A stretch of 64,000 bases of DNA from Vibrio tetraodonis (GCF_003350295.1 NZ_QLYY01000010.1:62001-126000); one strand, 5' to 3'; shown: positions 16,348 to 25,111, numbered from the stretch's first letter. Notes: generated from the letters alone by a model not told the origin. A program made the numbers and translations.

Positions 16348-17224
16348 TTAATTTTTAGTACAGGTCTGGTAGTTTTCTTGAGTACAGTAGGTCATTGGAA
16401 TATATTGTATTGCTTCCACTGATTTTTTAGTGGCAAGCTTATAAAGAGTGAGTATCGCTTGTCTACCCATCTCAAAAGGGTTTTGACCAACGTTTGCGTG
16501 AGCAAGTCCATCTTTTAAATACACTAATTGCTCGTCGGCTGTATCTGCAGTGATGATAATAATCTCTTTGTCGCTTATAGCTTGCTTGTATGGCTCTACA
16601 ACCTCTTTATAGTCAGGCAAAAATTGACTCCATCCACCAACAGCAACAATGGCATTAATATCTCGTCGTTTGTATGAGTTGAGTATATTTTTTAGATCCT
16701 CTAGCGCCTGCTCAAAAGAACCAAAATTGTAAAGTGGTGTAGTTGGCTCCGTCCAACCTTTGTCTCCCATCAAACGCTTACCCGGTGAAGTTTCGTACTC
16801 TTTACCAGATAAGGCGAGTACCAATGTAAGCAGCTCTTAGGTTTGGATTTCGGGTAACGGCCTCTGTTTCAAAATCTGAGTCATATGTTACGATTGGAAT
16901 GCCAGCAGAGAGTGCCTTTTTCATACTGTTATCTAGAATGAATGCTGACTGAGCAACAGCAATCGCAATACCATCTACTCCTTCTGCAATAAGTTCGGCA
17001 ATGATCTTGTCTTGTTTTCGAACATCAACACCTTTGGGGCCGCGGAAAATGCACTCTACATTCCCCAACTCTTTCGCTGCTGCTTCACACCCTTCTCTAC
17101 TAGCTTGAAAAAATGGGTTATTTTCTTCTTTGGGTACAACAGCAAACTTGTACTGTTTGGCTCCTACCGTTTTGACCATAAACAACGATAGACATAAAAC
17201 TGCAGCAAATTTCATCCCAAGCAT
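16348..17224 (-). pseudogene. Periplasmic sugar-binding-type protein (Peripla_BP_4 / TorT-like), disrupted
   Basis: Two adjoining minus-strand frames give the two halves of one periplasmic binding protein. The first (from about 17224) has a signal peptide (MKFAAVLCLSLFMVKTVGA) and the first lobe: YKFAVVPKEENNPFF, VDGIAIAVAQ, GIPIVTYDSDF, then AAYIGTRLIW and a stop at 16802. The second frame (16348 to about 16824) resumes at LVLALSGKEYETSPGKRLMG and runs through AIVAVGGWSQFLPDY to the end. Intact family members have roughly 20 residues between the YIGT strand and the next LSG-type strand; here they are missing and the frame shifts, so a short deletion has broken the gene. The start at 17224 has AAGG about 9 nt upstream; 17242 is also possible. 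The second half remains open, which suggests recent loss. Confidence 0.8.
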
Positions 17225-17463
17225 GGTGTTAAACCTTGTCATCTAGTTAGATAAAGTTTGTATTAACTTCATAAACCTTAGTCCAAAACAGTGAGGTTTG
17301 GAATTAAGATCAATCTGCATGTCAGGGTAGTGTCATGAATGTGGATATGGGTAATGATCTCTTTTTGATATTCAATTATTTTGATAAAGTCCTAGTACCT
17401 ATCAACTCTCAGCGCTACATGGCTGATGTGCTAATGACTAGCACCTGCTTAAGGTAAATGTGA

Positions 17464-17796
17464 ATGAACTTAAAAACACCTCCAAGTCGTAAGACAATCG
17501 CTTGCGAAGACCACTTAATTATTTGGATTTGGGAAAACTTCATGCGTAATCATGGGCTAGATGAAGATACAATCTTGAATAACCTGATGGCACTGGGTGA
17601 TTTGCTCGTTGAAGTTAGACAAGAAAATGCAGGCTTTTTGTTACCTAGTTCTAACCCAGATCTTGTTTGTGACGCGGTCAATCAAACAGTGACCAGTGGG
17701 GAGGTTTTTTATCAAGAGCACAAATATTTTGTCGAAGAAATACAAGGGATGATTGATACTCAATCGGGATCATCTATGCTCAAGACTCATATATAA
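17464..17796 (+). CDS. Hypothetical protein, 110 residues
   Basis: I do not recognise it. It is acidic and soluble, with no signal peptide; DHLIIWIWENFMRNHGLDEDTILNNL and LVEVRQENAGFLLP suggest a helical N-terminal domain. An AAGG precedes the ATG by 8 nt. It is flanked by minus-strand genes and is apparently monocistronic. Confidence 0.6.
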   Translation: MNLKTPPSRKTIACEDHLIIWIWENFMRNHGLDEDTILNNLMALGDLLVEVRQENAGFLLPSSNPDLVCDAVNQTVTSGEVFYQEHKYFVEEIQGMIDTQSGSSMLKTHI

Positions 17797-17808
17797 CCAA
17801 CAGCTTCT

Positions 17809-18120
17809 TTATTGCGTTGTTATCTTGTCGATATTGTTTAGTGAGCAAGACTCTGTGCCAGATGGAGAAGTGACGATCATTTTTTGAAAGCCAATTACCA
17901 AGTTGTGCTGGACTGTACCGCTTTTATAAGTAATGATTTCCGCATTGTTTATTTCTCGTGCTTTCACATCTTTTTTTCCATCGGAAGTCACACAAACCAA
18001 AGTACAACCTCCCATTTTACAGGATATTTTACTGATAAATTCTATATTTGGATTGTTTGCGGCTAAAGCCGAAGCGGCGATAAGCGACAGAGCTGTACTT
18101 GCAATGACGTTGACCTTCAT
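17809..18120 (-). CDS. Small exported hypothetical protein with cysteines
   Basis: 103 residues; signal peptide MKVNVIASTALSLIAASALAA, then a mature domain of about 80 residues with four cysteines (SCKMGGCTLVC and SCSLNN), probably disulfide-bonded in the periplasm. Ribosome site GAGGA lies 7 nt before the ATG. Family not recognised. It ends 13 bp from the convergent 110-residue gene. Confidence 0.7.
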   Translation of the reverse strand: MKVNVIASTALSLIAASALAANNPNIEFISKISCKMGGCTLVCVTSDGKKDVKAREINNAEIITYKSGTVQHNLVIGFQKMIVTSPSGTESCSLNNIDKITTQ

Positions 18121-18205
18121 TTATTTTCCTCTTGCATTTCCACTTCACAGGTAATGAATATTACTGCGTAAACATAATAGTCACAATAATTACGAAACTT
18201 TTAAG

Positions 18206-18979
18206 TCAGTTGAAATATTTTAGCCCTGCTTGCCTGGTAATACTGTCTCGTACTACTTCTATCTGATCCCAAATGTCTTTCGCTGTTTGAGGATTAGCTT
18301 CTAGGAACTGTTCGCTTAATACTAGAAAATAGTCTTTCGTCTTTATTGCTGGATTAACTTGCTCTATATTCGTGATCCCCTGAACTGAAAGAAATTGTTG
18401 AGCCATAGTATCTTGTATAGCGATAACAGGCAGTCGCCCAAGTTTTAGCATACTGAACAACTGCTCAGTTGTTTTTACTTCATGAACTTTGAGCTGTTTG
18501 TTCTGCAAATCTTTCACTATTGAATATCCAAGATGCGCACCAATTTTATAATCAGATTGAGCAAAGTGCTCTCCATCCCAATCCACGGCTTGTCCTTCCA
18601 ATGTATAGAAATAATATCCAATCGTGGCGATACGCTTTGTGCCATCCGGCTTATCCTCTTTCATTGGGTAACGAGCGTATTGAGCACGTTGAGTGTTATA
18701 GGAAAAGATAAACCCACCATCTACGTTTCCAGCAGAAACCTCCTCTAATACCCGCTTGCCGGGTAGACGAACATACTCAATATCAAGGTTTAAGATTTTG
18801 CCCACATGGTTAAGTACATCAAGAGCAAGTCCAGGAGGTTTGGCTATATCTGTCCCATTACCCAATTGGAATGGGTAAGATTCAATATCGGAATAGGCCA
18901 ATTTCAGAGATACAGACCATACCTCGGCAGGAAGGATCAGAAACACAAACATACATAGGTTCGAAGTTAAACGCGTCAT
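18206..18979 (-). CDS. Periplasmic solute-binding protein, family 3-like (SBP_bac_3)
   Basis: About 257 residues with a signal peptide (NLCMFVFLILPAEVWS). The layout fits family 3 binding proteins: KLAYSDIESYPFQLGNGT, PPGLALDVLNHVGKILNLDIEYVRLP, then GNVDGGFIFSYNTQRAQYARYP, where the binding-site Arg or Asp is usually found. No ABC permease or ATPase gene is near, so it may be an orphan sensor-type or scavenging protein. ATG at 18979; a GTG at 18985 is an alternative start. Confidence 0.78.
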   Translation of the reverse strand: MTRLTSNLCMFVFLILPAEVWSVSLKLAYSDIESYPFQLGNGTDIAKPPGLALDVLNHVGKILNLDIEYVRLPGKRVLEEVSAGNVDGGFIFSYNTQRAQYARYPMKEDKPDGTKRIATIGYYFYTLEGQAVDWDGEHFAQSDYKIGAHLGYSIVKDLQNKQLKVHEVKTTEQLFSMLKLGRLPVIAIQDTMAQQFLSVQGITNIEQVNPAIKTKDYFLVLSEQFLEANPQTAKDIWDQIEVVRDSITRQAGLKYFN

Positions 18980-18985
18980 ACTCAC

Positions 18986-19588
18986 TATTTTCGTTTGTAT
19001 AATACCCTACCAAAGCATAGAAAAGTTTAGCCATACCTGTTAGTACCATTCGGTGAATTTCTATTATCCCTATTGCAACATACCACTTTTTTATAAAGGT
19101 AAAACAAAAAGAACCGGCTCAAGAAGAGCCGGCCTGTTACCCGAAACAGCAAACGTAAGGCTTGGGACAACACCCAAAGCGTGAACAAGCTAACAAAATT
19201 TTCATATTATGAAACATAGATTTACCATGTATGTGATGATTTGCCAGTTATTAGTGCTAGTTATGGATAATTGAGTATTTAAGTGTTTTCTATTTGTATG
19301 TTTTGTTGTGCTTTTTTTACCTTAGTGTTTATTTTCATGGTGTTTTAGAGTGTCGGTTAGCCCTTAAAATCAGTCATTTAAAAATTGTAACTGTGAAAAA
19401 ATACAACTCTGTATGTCGACAGAGATAAACTTGTCAAAACCTCAAAATGTGTAATGTGGGTGCGATTCTCGTGCCACTAAGTCTGTAACGATAGTTAATC
19501 TTAGGTTGCAGTTTTAGCAGGTGTATCGAAAGACTTATAGCAGTATTGTTAACAATAGGTTCACTACTGGTTGACAAGAGAGGTCGAG
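18986..19588. other. Long intergenic region holding a candidate small RNA
   Basis: About 600 bp without a convincing protein gene. The left part holds the structured minus-strand RNA candidate (about 19100-19200). The middle (19270-19330) is T-rich with no coding signal. The right part is the leader of the 60-residue gene at 19589. Confidence 0.6.
19100..19200 (-). ncRNA. Candidate structured small RNA with rho-independent terminator
   Basis: Reading the minus strand there are three consecutive hairpins: GCTTTGGG / TGTTGT / CCCAAGC (one bulge), CTGTT / TCGGGT / AACAG, and CCGGCTC / TTCTT / GAGCCGG followed by TTCTTTTTGTTTT, a strong terminator. No protein gene ends here on the minus strand, so the terminator has no other owner. 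A CATAAT box in a TTTCATAATATGAAA palindrome at about 19201-19215 could be the -10 element; no good -35 was seen. It could instead be a leader that attenuates the solute-binding gene 120 bp downstream. I could not match it to a known Vibrio sRNA. Confidence 0.5.
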
Positions 19589-19771
19589 ATGAAAGTACTT
19601 ATTCAATATACTCAGACTGGAAAATATCGAGATCAAGCATGGGAAGCATACACTTTGAGAGCTAAAGGCGACTTACATGCAGTAACACCTTCGTATGCTG
19701 CTCAGCTAATCAAACAAAACAAAGCCCATTTATTTACAACTGAGGATTCAGACATCGTTATTGAGTCATAG
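19589..19771 (+). CDS. Small hypothetical protein, 60 residues
   Basis: The start is the ATG at 19589 with ribosome site AGAGAGG about 5 nt upstream; an in-frame TTG at 19571 is less likely. The product (MKVLIQYTQTGKYRDQAWEA...) is soluble and mixed alpha/beta with no signal peptide. Family not recognised. The strong ribosome site and long leader suggest a genuinely expressed gene. Confidence 0.6.
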   Translation: MKVLIQYTQTGKYRDQAWEAYTLRAKGDLHAVTPSYAAQLIKQNKAHLFTTEDSDIVIES

Positions 19772-19877
19772 CATTAAATGACCAAGCCGTTAGCGACCGC
19801 TAAATAAATGGCCGCTAACAGACCACTATTATTTTTGTTCTCATAAGATTTGGCTGTGGTCAATAGAGATAGATAAA

Positions 19878-20189
19878 TCAGCGTGAGTGCCGCTTTCCTT
19901 TCGAGAGAAAGCTTTGATGTGGAAATACGTTTCTAATTCTTTGCTGTGTGGCTTTCGGTATATGTTTTGAAAACACAAGTTTTGTCCCGCTTCTTTGTTG
20001 ATAAACCTTTAATTCACCATCAAATGGGGTACGTTTGGCGATATCCATGACATTATGTCTGAACGTTGCGGGGAAATGCCCTTTCTGTTTAGATATCTGT
20101 CCCGATTTAAAGTGAATAAGTAATACAGGCCTGTCCACTGCGACGAGCCAAAAAATCAGTATCGCAGCAGCCAAAATCACATATAACAT
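19878..20189 (-). CDS. DUF3634 family membrane-anchored protein
   Basis: 103 residues with one N-terminal membrane helix (MLYVILAAAILIFWLVAV) and a basic cytoplasmic domain (IHFKSGQISKQKGHFPATFRHNV ... FPHQSFLSKGKRHSR). It matches the small DUF3634 family of Vibrio and relatives as I remember it. Function unknown. It starts 10 bp after matP ends, with ribosome site GGGAG, so the two form an operon. Confidence 0.75.
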   Translation of the reverse strand: MLYVILAAAILIFWLVAVDRPVLLIHFKSGQISKQKGHFPATFRHNVMDIAKRTPFDGELKVYQQRSGTKLVFSKHIPKATQQRIRNVFPHQSFLSKGKRHSR

Positions 20190-20199
20190 GTCGTCTCCC

Positions 20200-20646
20200 T
20201 TAGTCTAACAGTTTGCTCAAATCCTCTTTTAAACTATTTACCGCTTTACTTGCCTTCTCACTTCTTGATGCTTCAGACAATAAGTATTCAATGGCATCAG
20301 ACAAGGTACAACCAAGCTCGTTGGCGCGGTTAGATAATTTTTCCCACACACGATAATCAAGATCTATCGACTTTTTCTTAGTATGCACTTGCTCAGCGTT
20401 AAAGTGACGCTTGCGTTTCGCGCGTATCGCTTGCTTGAGCTTGTTATCCAATTCTTCGGATAAGTGTTGTTCAATCCATTGAAGTACTTTTGTTGGGTCT
20501 GACTCGATCTTTTGTAGGTCGTTTACAGCCGCAATAGCTTGGCTAGAATCGATATGGCGGGTAATGGACTCTCCATTTTTCCATTTGCTGATCAGATAGT
20601 TCCACTTCCAGCCACATTCTAAATTTTCAAGTTGTTGGTATTTCAT
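20200..20646 (-). CDS. matP: Macrodomain Ter protein MatP
   Basis: 148-residue DNA-binding protein that binds matS sites in the replication terminus region and condenses it, delaying segregation of sister termini through ZapB and the divisome. The start MKYQQLENLECGWKWNYLISKW is the conserved four-helix N-terminus. KKKSIDLDYRVWEKLSNRANELGCTLSDAIEYLLSEA (about 90-126) is the ribbon-helix-helix domain. Its place divergent from lonH-fabA matches E. coli and Vibrio. Confidence 0.97.
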   Translation of the reverse strand: MKYQQLENLECGWKWNYLISKWKNGESITRHIDSSQAIAAVNDLQKIESDPTKVLQWIEQHLSEELDNKLKQAIRAKRKRHFNAEQVHTKKKSIDLDYRVWEKLSNRANELGCTLSDAIEYLLSEASRSEKASKAVNSLKEDLSKLLD

Positions 20647-20814
20647 GGTTAGATTAGTTCCACTTCAACTATAGTTACAGCGTAACCCAGCTCTTTGTGA
20701 GTTACAATATCAATTATAGAATTAATCGACTTAGATCATTAGATAAATTTGCAGTGTAATCCCGAGTGGTTTTTTATATAATTCGGAGCCTTACCATGAA
20801 GATGAATAGCGCAG

Positions 20815-22458
20815 ATGAATCAAGAAAGCTGGAAAGCAGTTACACCGCAATATACAGAGTTTGATGACGTAATTTCCAATTTTGAAAGTTTACCCGAAGT
20901 CAATTTCTTAGATATACAGCCACGTCTTAAACAAGCCCTTTCGACAGTTGCGGTTACACAAGGTTTTAACCGAATTCTGATTGTTAATTCTCCCGACAAT
21001 GCTTTTTATCGCACCAGCATTCAAAGGTGTTTATCAAGATTGGTTGATAAACCTGTCCTTAGCACAGAAAGTATCAATATGGGGGATCTACTAGGTACGT
21101 ATTCCTGCAACGAAGCTGGTGAAATTACAGGTAAAACTCAAGGGTTGATTGAAAAAGCGAATGATGGTTTTCTCATAATATCTGCAAATACCTTGCTAGC
21201 GAATCCAAGTAGTTGGCCGATTTTTAAATCTATTTTCTTGAGTCAGACATTCAGCCCTGTTTCTGTCACCCCTAAACATATCGCTAGCCAAATCCCTGTA
21301 CATTCTTGGTCACTAAAACTCATCGTCGTCGGCAATCGCGACCAAATTGCTGATTTGGATTTCTTAGATGAAGATCTTTATCGTGGCATCGCTAATTATA
21401 CAGAAATAGAACACGATATAGCAGTGACCGAGAAATCCATACAGCAATACTTGGGCTATTTATCATCCTTGGTTCAAGAGTTTGATCTACCCTCGCTGTC
21501 TTTTGAAGCAATACATAGGTTAATGGTTGCAGGAGCACGATATAGCGAAGATCAACGTTATATGCCGATAGAACCATTGTGGTACTTATCTATTTTTCAA
21601 GAAGCACGTTTAAATACAAATGGTGACATTCTCGATGAGATGGCGATCGATAAAGCCCTTGAAGCTAAGTATCAAAGAGAGTCATATCTACCAGAGAGAG
21701 CACTCTCTGATATTTTAGATGGGCAAGTGATCATTGAAACACAGGGAGAATGCATTGGTCAGGTTAATGGACTTACGGTAATTGATGTGTCAGGCCACCC
21801 TTTATCATATGGAGAACCCGCTCGAATATCCTGTGTAATACATTTTGGGGATGGAGACATCTCTGACGTTGAGCGTAAAGCGGAACTTGGAGGAAACCTT
21901 CATGCTAAAGGCATGATGATAATGCAGGCTTTTGTATCAAGTGCTTTAAAGCTCGAAGAGCCACTTCCCTATTCTGCTTCTGTCGTCTTTGAGCAATCAT
22001 ACTGTGAAGTGGATGGTGATAGTGCAACATTGGCAGAGTTATGTTCCTTTGTTAGTGCTCTATCTGAGTACCCCATTAATCAGCAGATTGCGGTGACCGG
22101 TGCTGTTGATCAGTTTGGGCGAGTTCAAGCGGTAGGTGGTCTCAATGAAAAAATTGAAGGCTTTTATCGAGTTTGTAAGCACCAAGGCTTTACGGGTAAA
22201 CAAGGTGTTATTATTCCCAAAACTAACTTGAAACACCTCGCATTAAATAAAGAAGTTGTTGCTAGCATTAAAAGTAATGAGTTTCATATCTGGTCAGTTG
22301 AGACTGTAGATGAGACGATACCAATTATTATGGGCAAACCTTTTCGTGGTGATGATGAATCGAGCGTCATTCATAATATAGCCCAACGAATAGAAACCTA
22401 TGAAAAACATGAACATCCACTAGGAATTGTGGAACGCATCAAAAACTGGTTCGTTTAG
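20815..22458 (+). CDS. lonH: Lon-like (LonH/YcbZ) protease-domain protein
   Basis: 547 residues. The N-terminal part has a degraded AAA-like domain without a clean Walker A. The C-terminal part is a Lon S16 protease domain with the catalytic Ser in VDGDSATLAEL and the catalytic Lys in GGLNEKIEGF. Substrates are unknown. Position between matP (divergent) and fabA is conserved in Enterobacterales and Vibrionales. The start at 20815 was chosen by frame; its ribosome site is weak. Confidence 0.9.
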   Translation: MNQESWKAVTPQYTEFDDVISNFESLPEVNFLDIQPRLKQALSTVAVTQGFNRILIVNSPDNAFYRTSIQRCLSRLVDKPVLSTESINMGDLLGTYSCNEAGEITGKTQGLIEKANDGFLIISANTLLANPSSWPIFKSIFLSQTFSPVSVTPKHIASQIPVHSWSLKLIVVGNRDQIADLDFLDEDLYRGIANYTEIEHDIAVTEKSIQQYLGYLSSLVQEFDLPSLSFEAIHRLMVAGARYSEDQRYMPIEPLWYLSIFQEARLNTNGDILDEMAIDKALEAKYQRESYLPERALSDILDGQVIIETQGECIGQVNGLTVIDVSGHPLSYGEPARISCVIHFGDGDISDVERKAELGGNLHAKGMMIMQAFVSSALKLEEPLPYSASVVFEQSYCEVDGDSATLAELCSFVSALSEYPINQQIAVTGAVDQFGRVQAVGGLNEKIEGFYRVCKHQGFTGKQGVIIPKTNLKHLALNKEVVASIKSNEFHIWSVETVDETIPIIMGKPFRGDDESSVIHNIAQRIETYEKHEHPLGIVERIKNWFV

Positions 22459-22480
22459 AGCAAACATTGTTCGTATTCAT

Positions 22481-22497
22481 ACTGATCGGAGTTGTTT
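22481..22497 (+). promoter_or_regulatory. Probable FadR activator site upstream of fabA
   Basis: ACTGATCGGAGTTGTTT closely matches the FadR site of the E. coli fabA promoter (AACTGATCGGACTTGTT, from memory). It lies directly left of the FabR-like palindrome and about 50-70 bp before the fabA start, as in E. coli. FadR activates fabA when long-chain acyl-CoA is absent. Confidence 0.75.
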
Positions 22498-22515
22498 AGC
22501 GTACACCTGTTCACT
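22498..22515 (+). promoter_or_regulatory. Probable FabR operator upstream of fabA
   Basis: AGCGTACACCTGTTCACT fits the FabR palindrome known from fabA and fabB promoters (AGCGTACAxGTGTTCGCT). FabR represses unsaturated fatty-acid genes according to the saturated/unsaturated thioester ratio. Confidence 0.75.
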
Positions 22516-22549
22516 AAGATGCAGCTATCAAAATTTGGAGTGATTGATG

Positions 22550-23068
22550 ATGCAAAACAAACGTGATTCTTATAACCGTGATGATCTACTAGCCTCTAGC
22601 CAAGGTGAACTTTTTGGCCCAGGCTACCCACAGTTACCAGCACCTAATATGCTGATGATGGACCGCGTAACTAAAATGTCTGAAACTGAAGGTGACTTCG
22701 GTAAAGGCTTAATTCTGGCAGAGCTTGATATTACTCCAGACCTTTGGTTTTTTGATTGCCACTTTCCAGGTGACCCTGTAATGCCTGGCTGTTTGGGTTT
22801 AGATGCAATGTGGCAATTGGTTGGCTTTTTCCTTGGATGGGTTGGTGGTAAAGGCAAAGGTAGAGCTTTAGGTGTCGGCGAAGTTAAATTTACTGGGCAG
22901 ATTCTGCCAACAGCAAAGAAAGTCACCTACGAAATCCATATGAAAAGAGTCGTCAATCGTAAATTAGTTATGGGCCTTGCTGATGGGCGTGTTCTGGTTG
23001 ACGGTAAAGAGATATATGTTGCTAAAGACCTAAAAGTTGGGCTCTTCCAAGACACCTCTTCTTTTTAA
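22550..23068 (+). CDS. fabA: 3-hydroxydecanoyl-ACP dehydratase/isomerase FabA
   Basis: Hot-dog-fold enzyme that dehydrates 3-hydroxydecanoyl-ACP and isomerises the trans-2 double bond to cis-3, the entry to unsaturated fatty acids. The 172-residue product has the catalytic His in [16 protein letters not shown] and the catalytic Asp in [12 protein letters not shown]. Ribosome site GGAG at 22537-22540; ATG at 22550 gives MQNKRDSY as in other vibrios, while ATG at 22547 and TTG at 22544 are alternatives adding one or two residues. FadR and FabR sites lie upstream. Confidence 0.97.
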   Translation: MQNKRDSYNRDDLLASSQGELFGPGYPQLPAPNMLMMDRVTKMSETEGDFGKGLILAELDITPDLWFFDCHFPGDPVMPGCLGLDAMWQLVGFFLGWVGGKGKGRALGVGEVKFTGQILPTAKKVTYEIHMKRVVNRKLVMGLADGRVLVDGKEIYVAKDLKVGLFQDTSSF

Positions 23069-23090
23069 AAGATCGTTTAAGTTGAGAACA

Positions 23091-23118
23091 ATAAAAGCCC
23101 CAATAATTGGGGCTTTAT
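23091..23118. terminator. Bidirectional terminator between fabA and rmf
   Basis: AAAGCCCCAA / TAA / TTGGGGCTTT flanked by A-rich and T-rich runs; serves fabA on the plus strand and rmf on the minus strand. Confidence 0.9.
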
Positions 23119-23140
23119 TTCGTATGTGGATTGTGTAATT

Positions 23141-23314
23141 TTATTTGTAGAGACCAGAGTGTCTATCTTCCCTGGCATCGCGCCAACCACCAAGCCAATG
23201 AGAGCGAGCATCCATCTGTTGGTATGGACATGAGTCCGTAGAGCGGCCATTTAGACCTGCTTTATACCCTTGTGATTGAGCCCTCTCCATGCGGTCACGC
23301 TTTTGTCTCTTCAT
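23141..23314 (-). CDS. rmf: Ribosome modulation factor RMF
   Basis: 57-residue basic protein that binds 70S ribosomes in stationary phase and drives formation of inactive 100S dimers. It has the family pattern MKRQKRDRMERAQSQGYKAG, CPYQQMDARSHWLGGWRDAR. ATG at 23314 with GAGGA 7 nt upstream; an earlier in-frame ATG at 23332 would add six residues and is unlikely. It is convergent with fabA. Confidence 0.96.
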   Translation of the reverse strand: MKRQKRDRMERAQSQGYKAGLNGRSTDSCPYQQMDARSHWLGGWRDAREDRHSGLYK

Positions 23315-23424
23315 AGTGTCGTCCTCATACATATCGTTTTTCTAACGTACTACTATTAACTTTTTGTGGAGTTTTTATTACCCCACAGCTAAGGATCGCT
23401 CAAATTTCCGCCTTTCTCAAGGTG

Positions 23425-23460
23425 TAAAAAAGCACAGATCCAAAAACTTGGACCTGTGCC
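23425..23460 (-). terminator. Terminator of the DUF3466 gene
   Basis: On the minus strand: GCACAGGTCC / AAGTTTTT / GGATCTGTGC (one mismatch) followed by TTTTTT, just after the gene stop. Confidence 0.88.
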
Positions 23461-23477
23461 TAAGAAGGAAATTTTGT

Positions 23478-25106
23478 TTACTTTCTACGGAACCCGAGTA
23501 ACCCAATGACTACTAAAGCAAACCAACCTAATGAACCACCTTGACGGTCTATTGAGACAGGCTCTAAACCTCTCTGTTGAATATTTGAAGCCGTTGAGTT
23601 TTCAATCGGAACTAACTTAACTGCAACAATTTTCTCAGCTCCTTGTGTAGAACCATCATTACACTTAGAATCTAAGTAAAGCGTGTCGTAGCCACCCTCA
23701 CAATAGTATGCTGTACCAGAAATTACACCGGCATCATTAATGTCAGTCGCGTCAATGACTCTAAACTGGTTGTTAGTGGAATTAGGGTTTCCATCGTTAA
23801 CTAGGTCATCCAGATACCAAGCTCTCCCATTCAAAGGTGCTTTCGTATTTGAGGAATTTAAAGGAGCAATAAAGGCTCTCTGGCCTCTCTGCTTACCCTG
23901 ATCCCCATTTACTTCGGCATGTGTTTGATAGTCAATTGCACCAACGGCTTCATCATTGTTATTGATCGCTCCTGCCTTTCCATTAGCACCGGAGAAAAAT
24001 ATTGGGCCTGAAAATTCATTAAAACTACCGTTAGGGTTTGCCGGATCAGTGATATAGAACAAGCTATTAGCGTAAGCACTATTAATAGGTGTTGCATATT
24101 TAGCTTCGCCAATAGCATAACCATTCTCGTTGATAGCAGTAAATAGCGAGTTTAAGTAGCTGTTTGATGAAAACCGACTAACAACCTGCCTACTTGATAC
24201 GCTAGGGCCTGATCGGTCGACAGTAAATACACTTGCAACAGGCCTCTCATCGGCGTCTGAGTTATAACCTACTGCATATGTTTGTGAGTTTACAATTGCT
24301 ACGTCTCTAGCGCTACCTTGAGGCGTTCTTCGACTTTCTTCCGCAGCACCTTCCCAAGGAATAACAACAGGTGCACCGCCGCCAGTACTCCAGATAGCAG
24401 CAGAAGATATATAATCATTTGTATTTTGAGTTGATTGTTTGCTTACACTACCAACGATGATATCGTTTGTACCGTTTGACGTTTTTGCCCAAGCTTTACT
24501 CTGATTATAAGTGTCACGGTCTAGCGCAGTTCCACCTGAAAAAGCAATGGTCCTTTGTAACAAACTACCACCATAGTAAGTACCAATTGCGTCAGCAGCA
24601 GCACTAGTAAAATTATTTACGATAACATTGTTTTGTCCTGATTCTACTTGATCTGAAGAGTTTTCTATATAAGTGGATGAGTCATCAACATTACCATTGA
24701 GCTCTTGAGCATATCCCTGATTGTACTGTTCATCTGCCCATCTCGAACACCCTGCGTCATTGTAACCTAGAAAACTATTACAATAGCTTTTAAAACCATC
24801 ATAAATAGACGAACCATCATTATCTATCAGGTCGTATCCTAGGTTATAACGAAATGGCACCTCATCTCGGTAGGCAAAGCCTTCATTGTACAACTTTTCT
24901 TCAAACGAAATCTTATAATTAGTCTGAGAACAGGTTGTGCCACTCCAACAATTTGCTGCACCTGGCTCAATAGCTACGCCATATGTTTTTGCATTACCAT
25001 TTATCACTGGCTGATAGCCGTATATGTTATAAATGGCGGCATTGACGGAAAAAGAGCCTACTAGGGCCAGAGTAACAGATGACAGCTTAAAAATAGTCTT
25101 GCTCAT
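23478..25106 (-). CDS. DUF3466 family exported protein with GlyGly-CTERM sorting tail
   Basis: 542 residues. Signal peptide MSKTIFKLSSVTLALVGSFSVNA; a large beta-rich extracytoplasmic body with repeated 'NNDEAVGAI', 'NENGYAIGEA' and 'NDAGVISGTAY' motifs, typical of propeller- or HAF-like repeats; and a C-terminal tail GGSLGWFALVVIGLLGFRRK. That tail is a GlyGly-CTERM signal: small residues, one membrane segment, a basic end. It is cleaved by rhombosortase, often on type II secretion cargo. ATG at 25106, 6 bp after the uup stop, so it is co-transcribed with uup. Function unknown. Confidence 0.88.
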   Translation of the reverse strand: MSKTIFKLSSVTLALVGSFSVNAAIYNIYGYQPVINGNAKTYGVAIEPGAANCWSGTTCSQTNYKISFEEKLYNEGFAYRDEVPFRYNLGYDLIDNDGSSIYDGFKSYCNSFLGYNDAGCSRWADEQYNQGYAQELNGNVDDSSTYIENSSDQVESGQNNVIVNNFTSAAADAIGTYYGGSLLQRTIAFSGGTALDRDTYNQSKAWAKTSNGTNDIIVGSVSKQSTQNTNDYISSAAIWSTGGGAPVVIPWEGAAEESRRTPQGSARDVAIVNSQTYAVGYNSDADERPVASVFTVDRSGPSVSSRQVVSRFSSNSYLNSLFTAINENGYAIGEAKYATPINSAYANSLFYITDPANPNGSFNEFSGPIFFSGANGKAGAINNNDEAVGAIDYQTHAEVNGDQGKQRGQRAFIAPLNSSNTKAPLNGRAWYLDDLVNDGNPNSTNNQFRVIDATDINDAGVISGTAYYCEGGYDTLYLDSKCNDGSTQGAEKIVAVKLVPIENSTASNIQQRGLEPVSIDRQGGSLGWFALVVIGLLGFRRK

Positions 25107-25111
25107 TGGTA

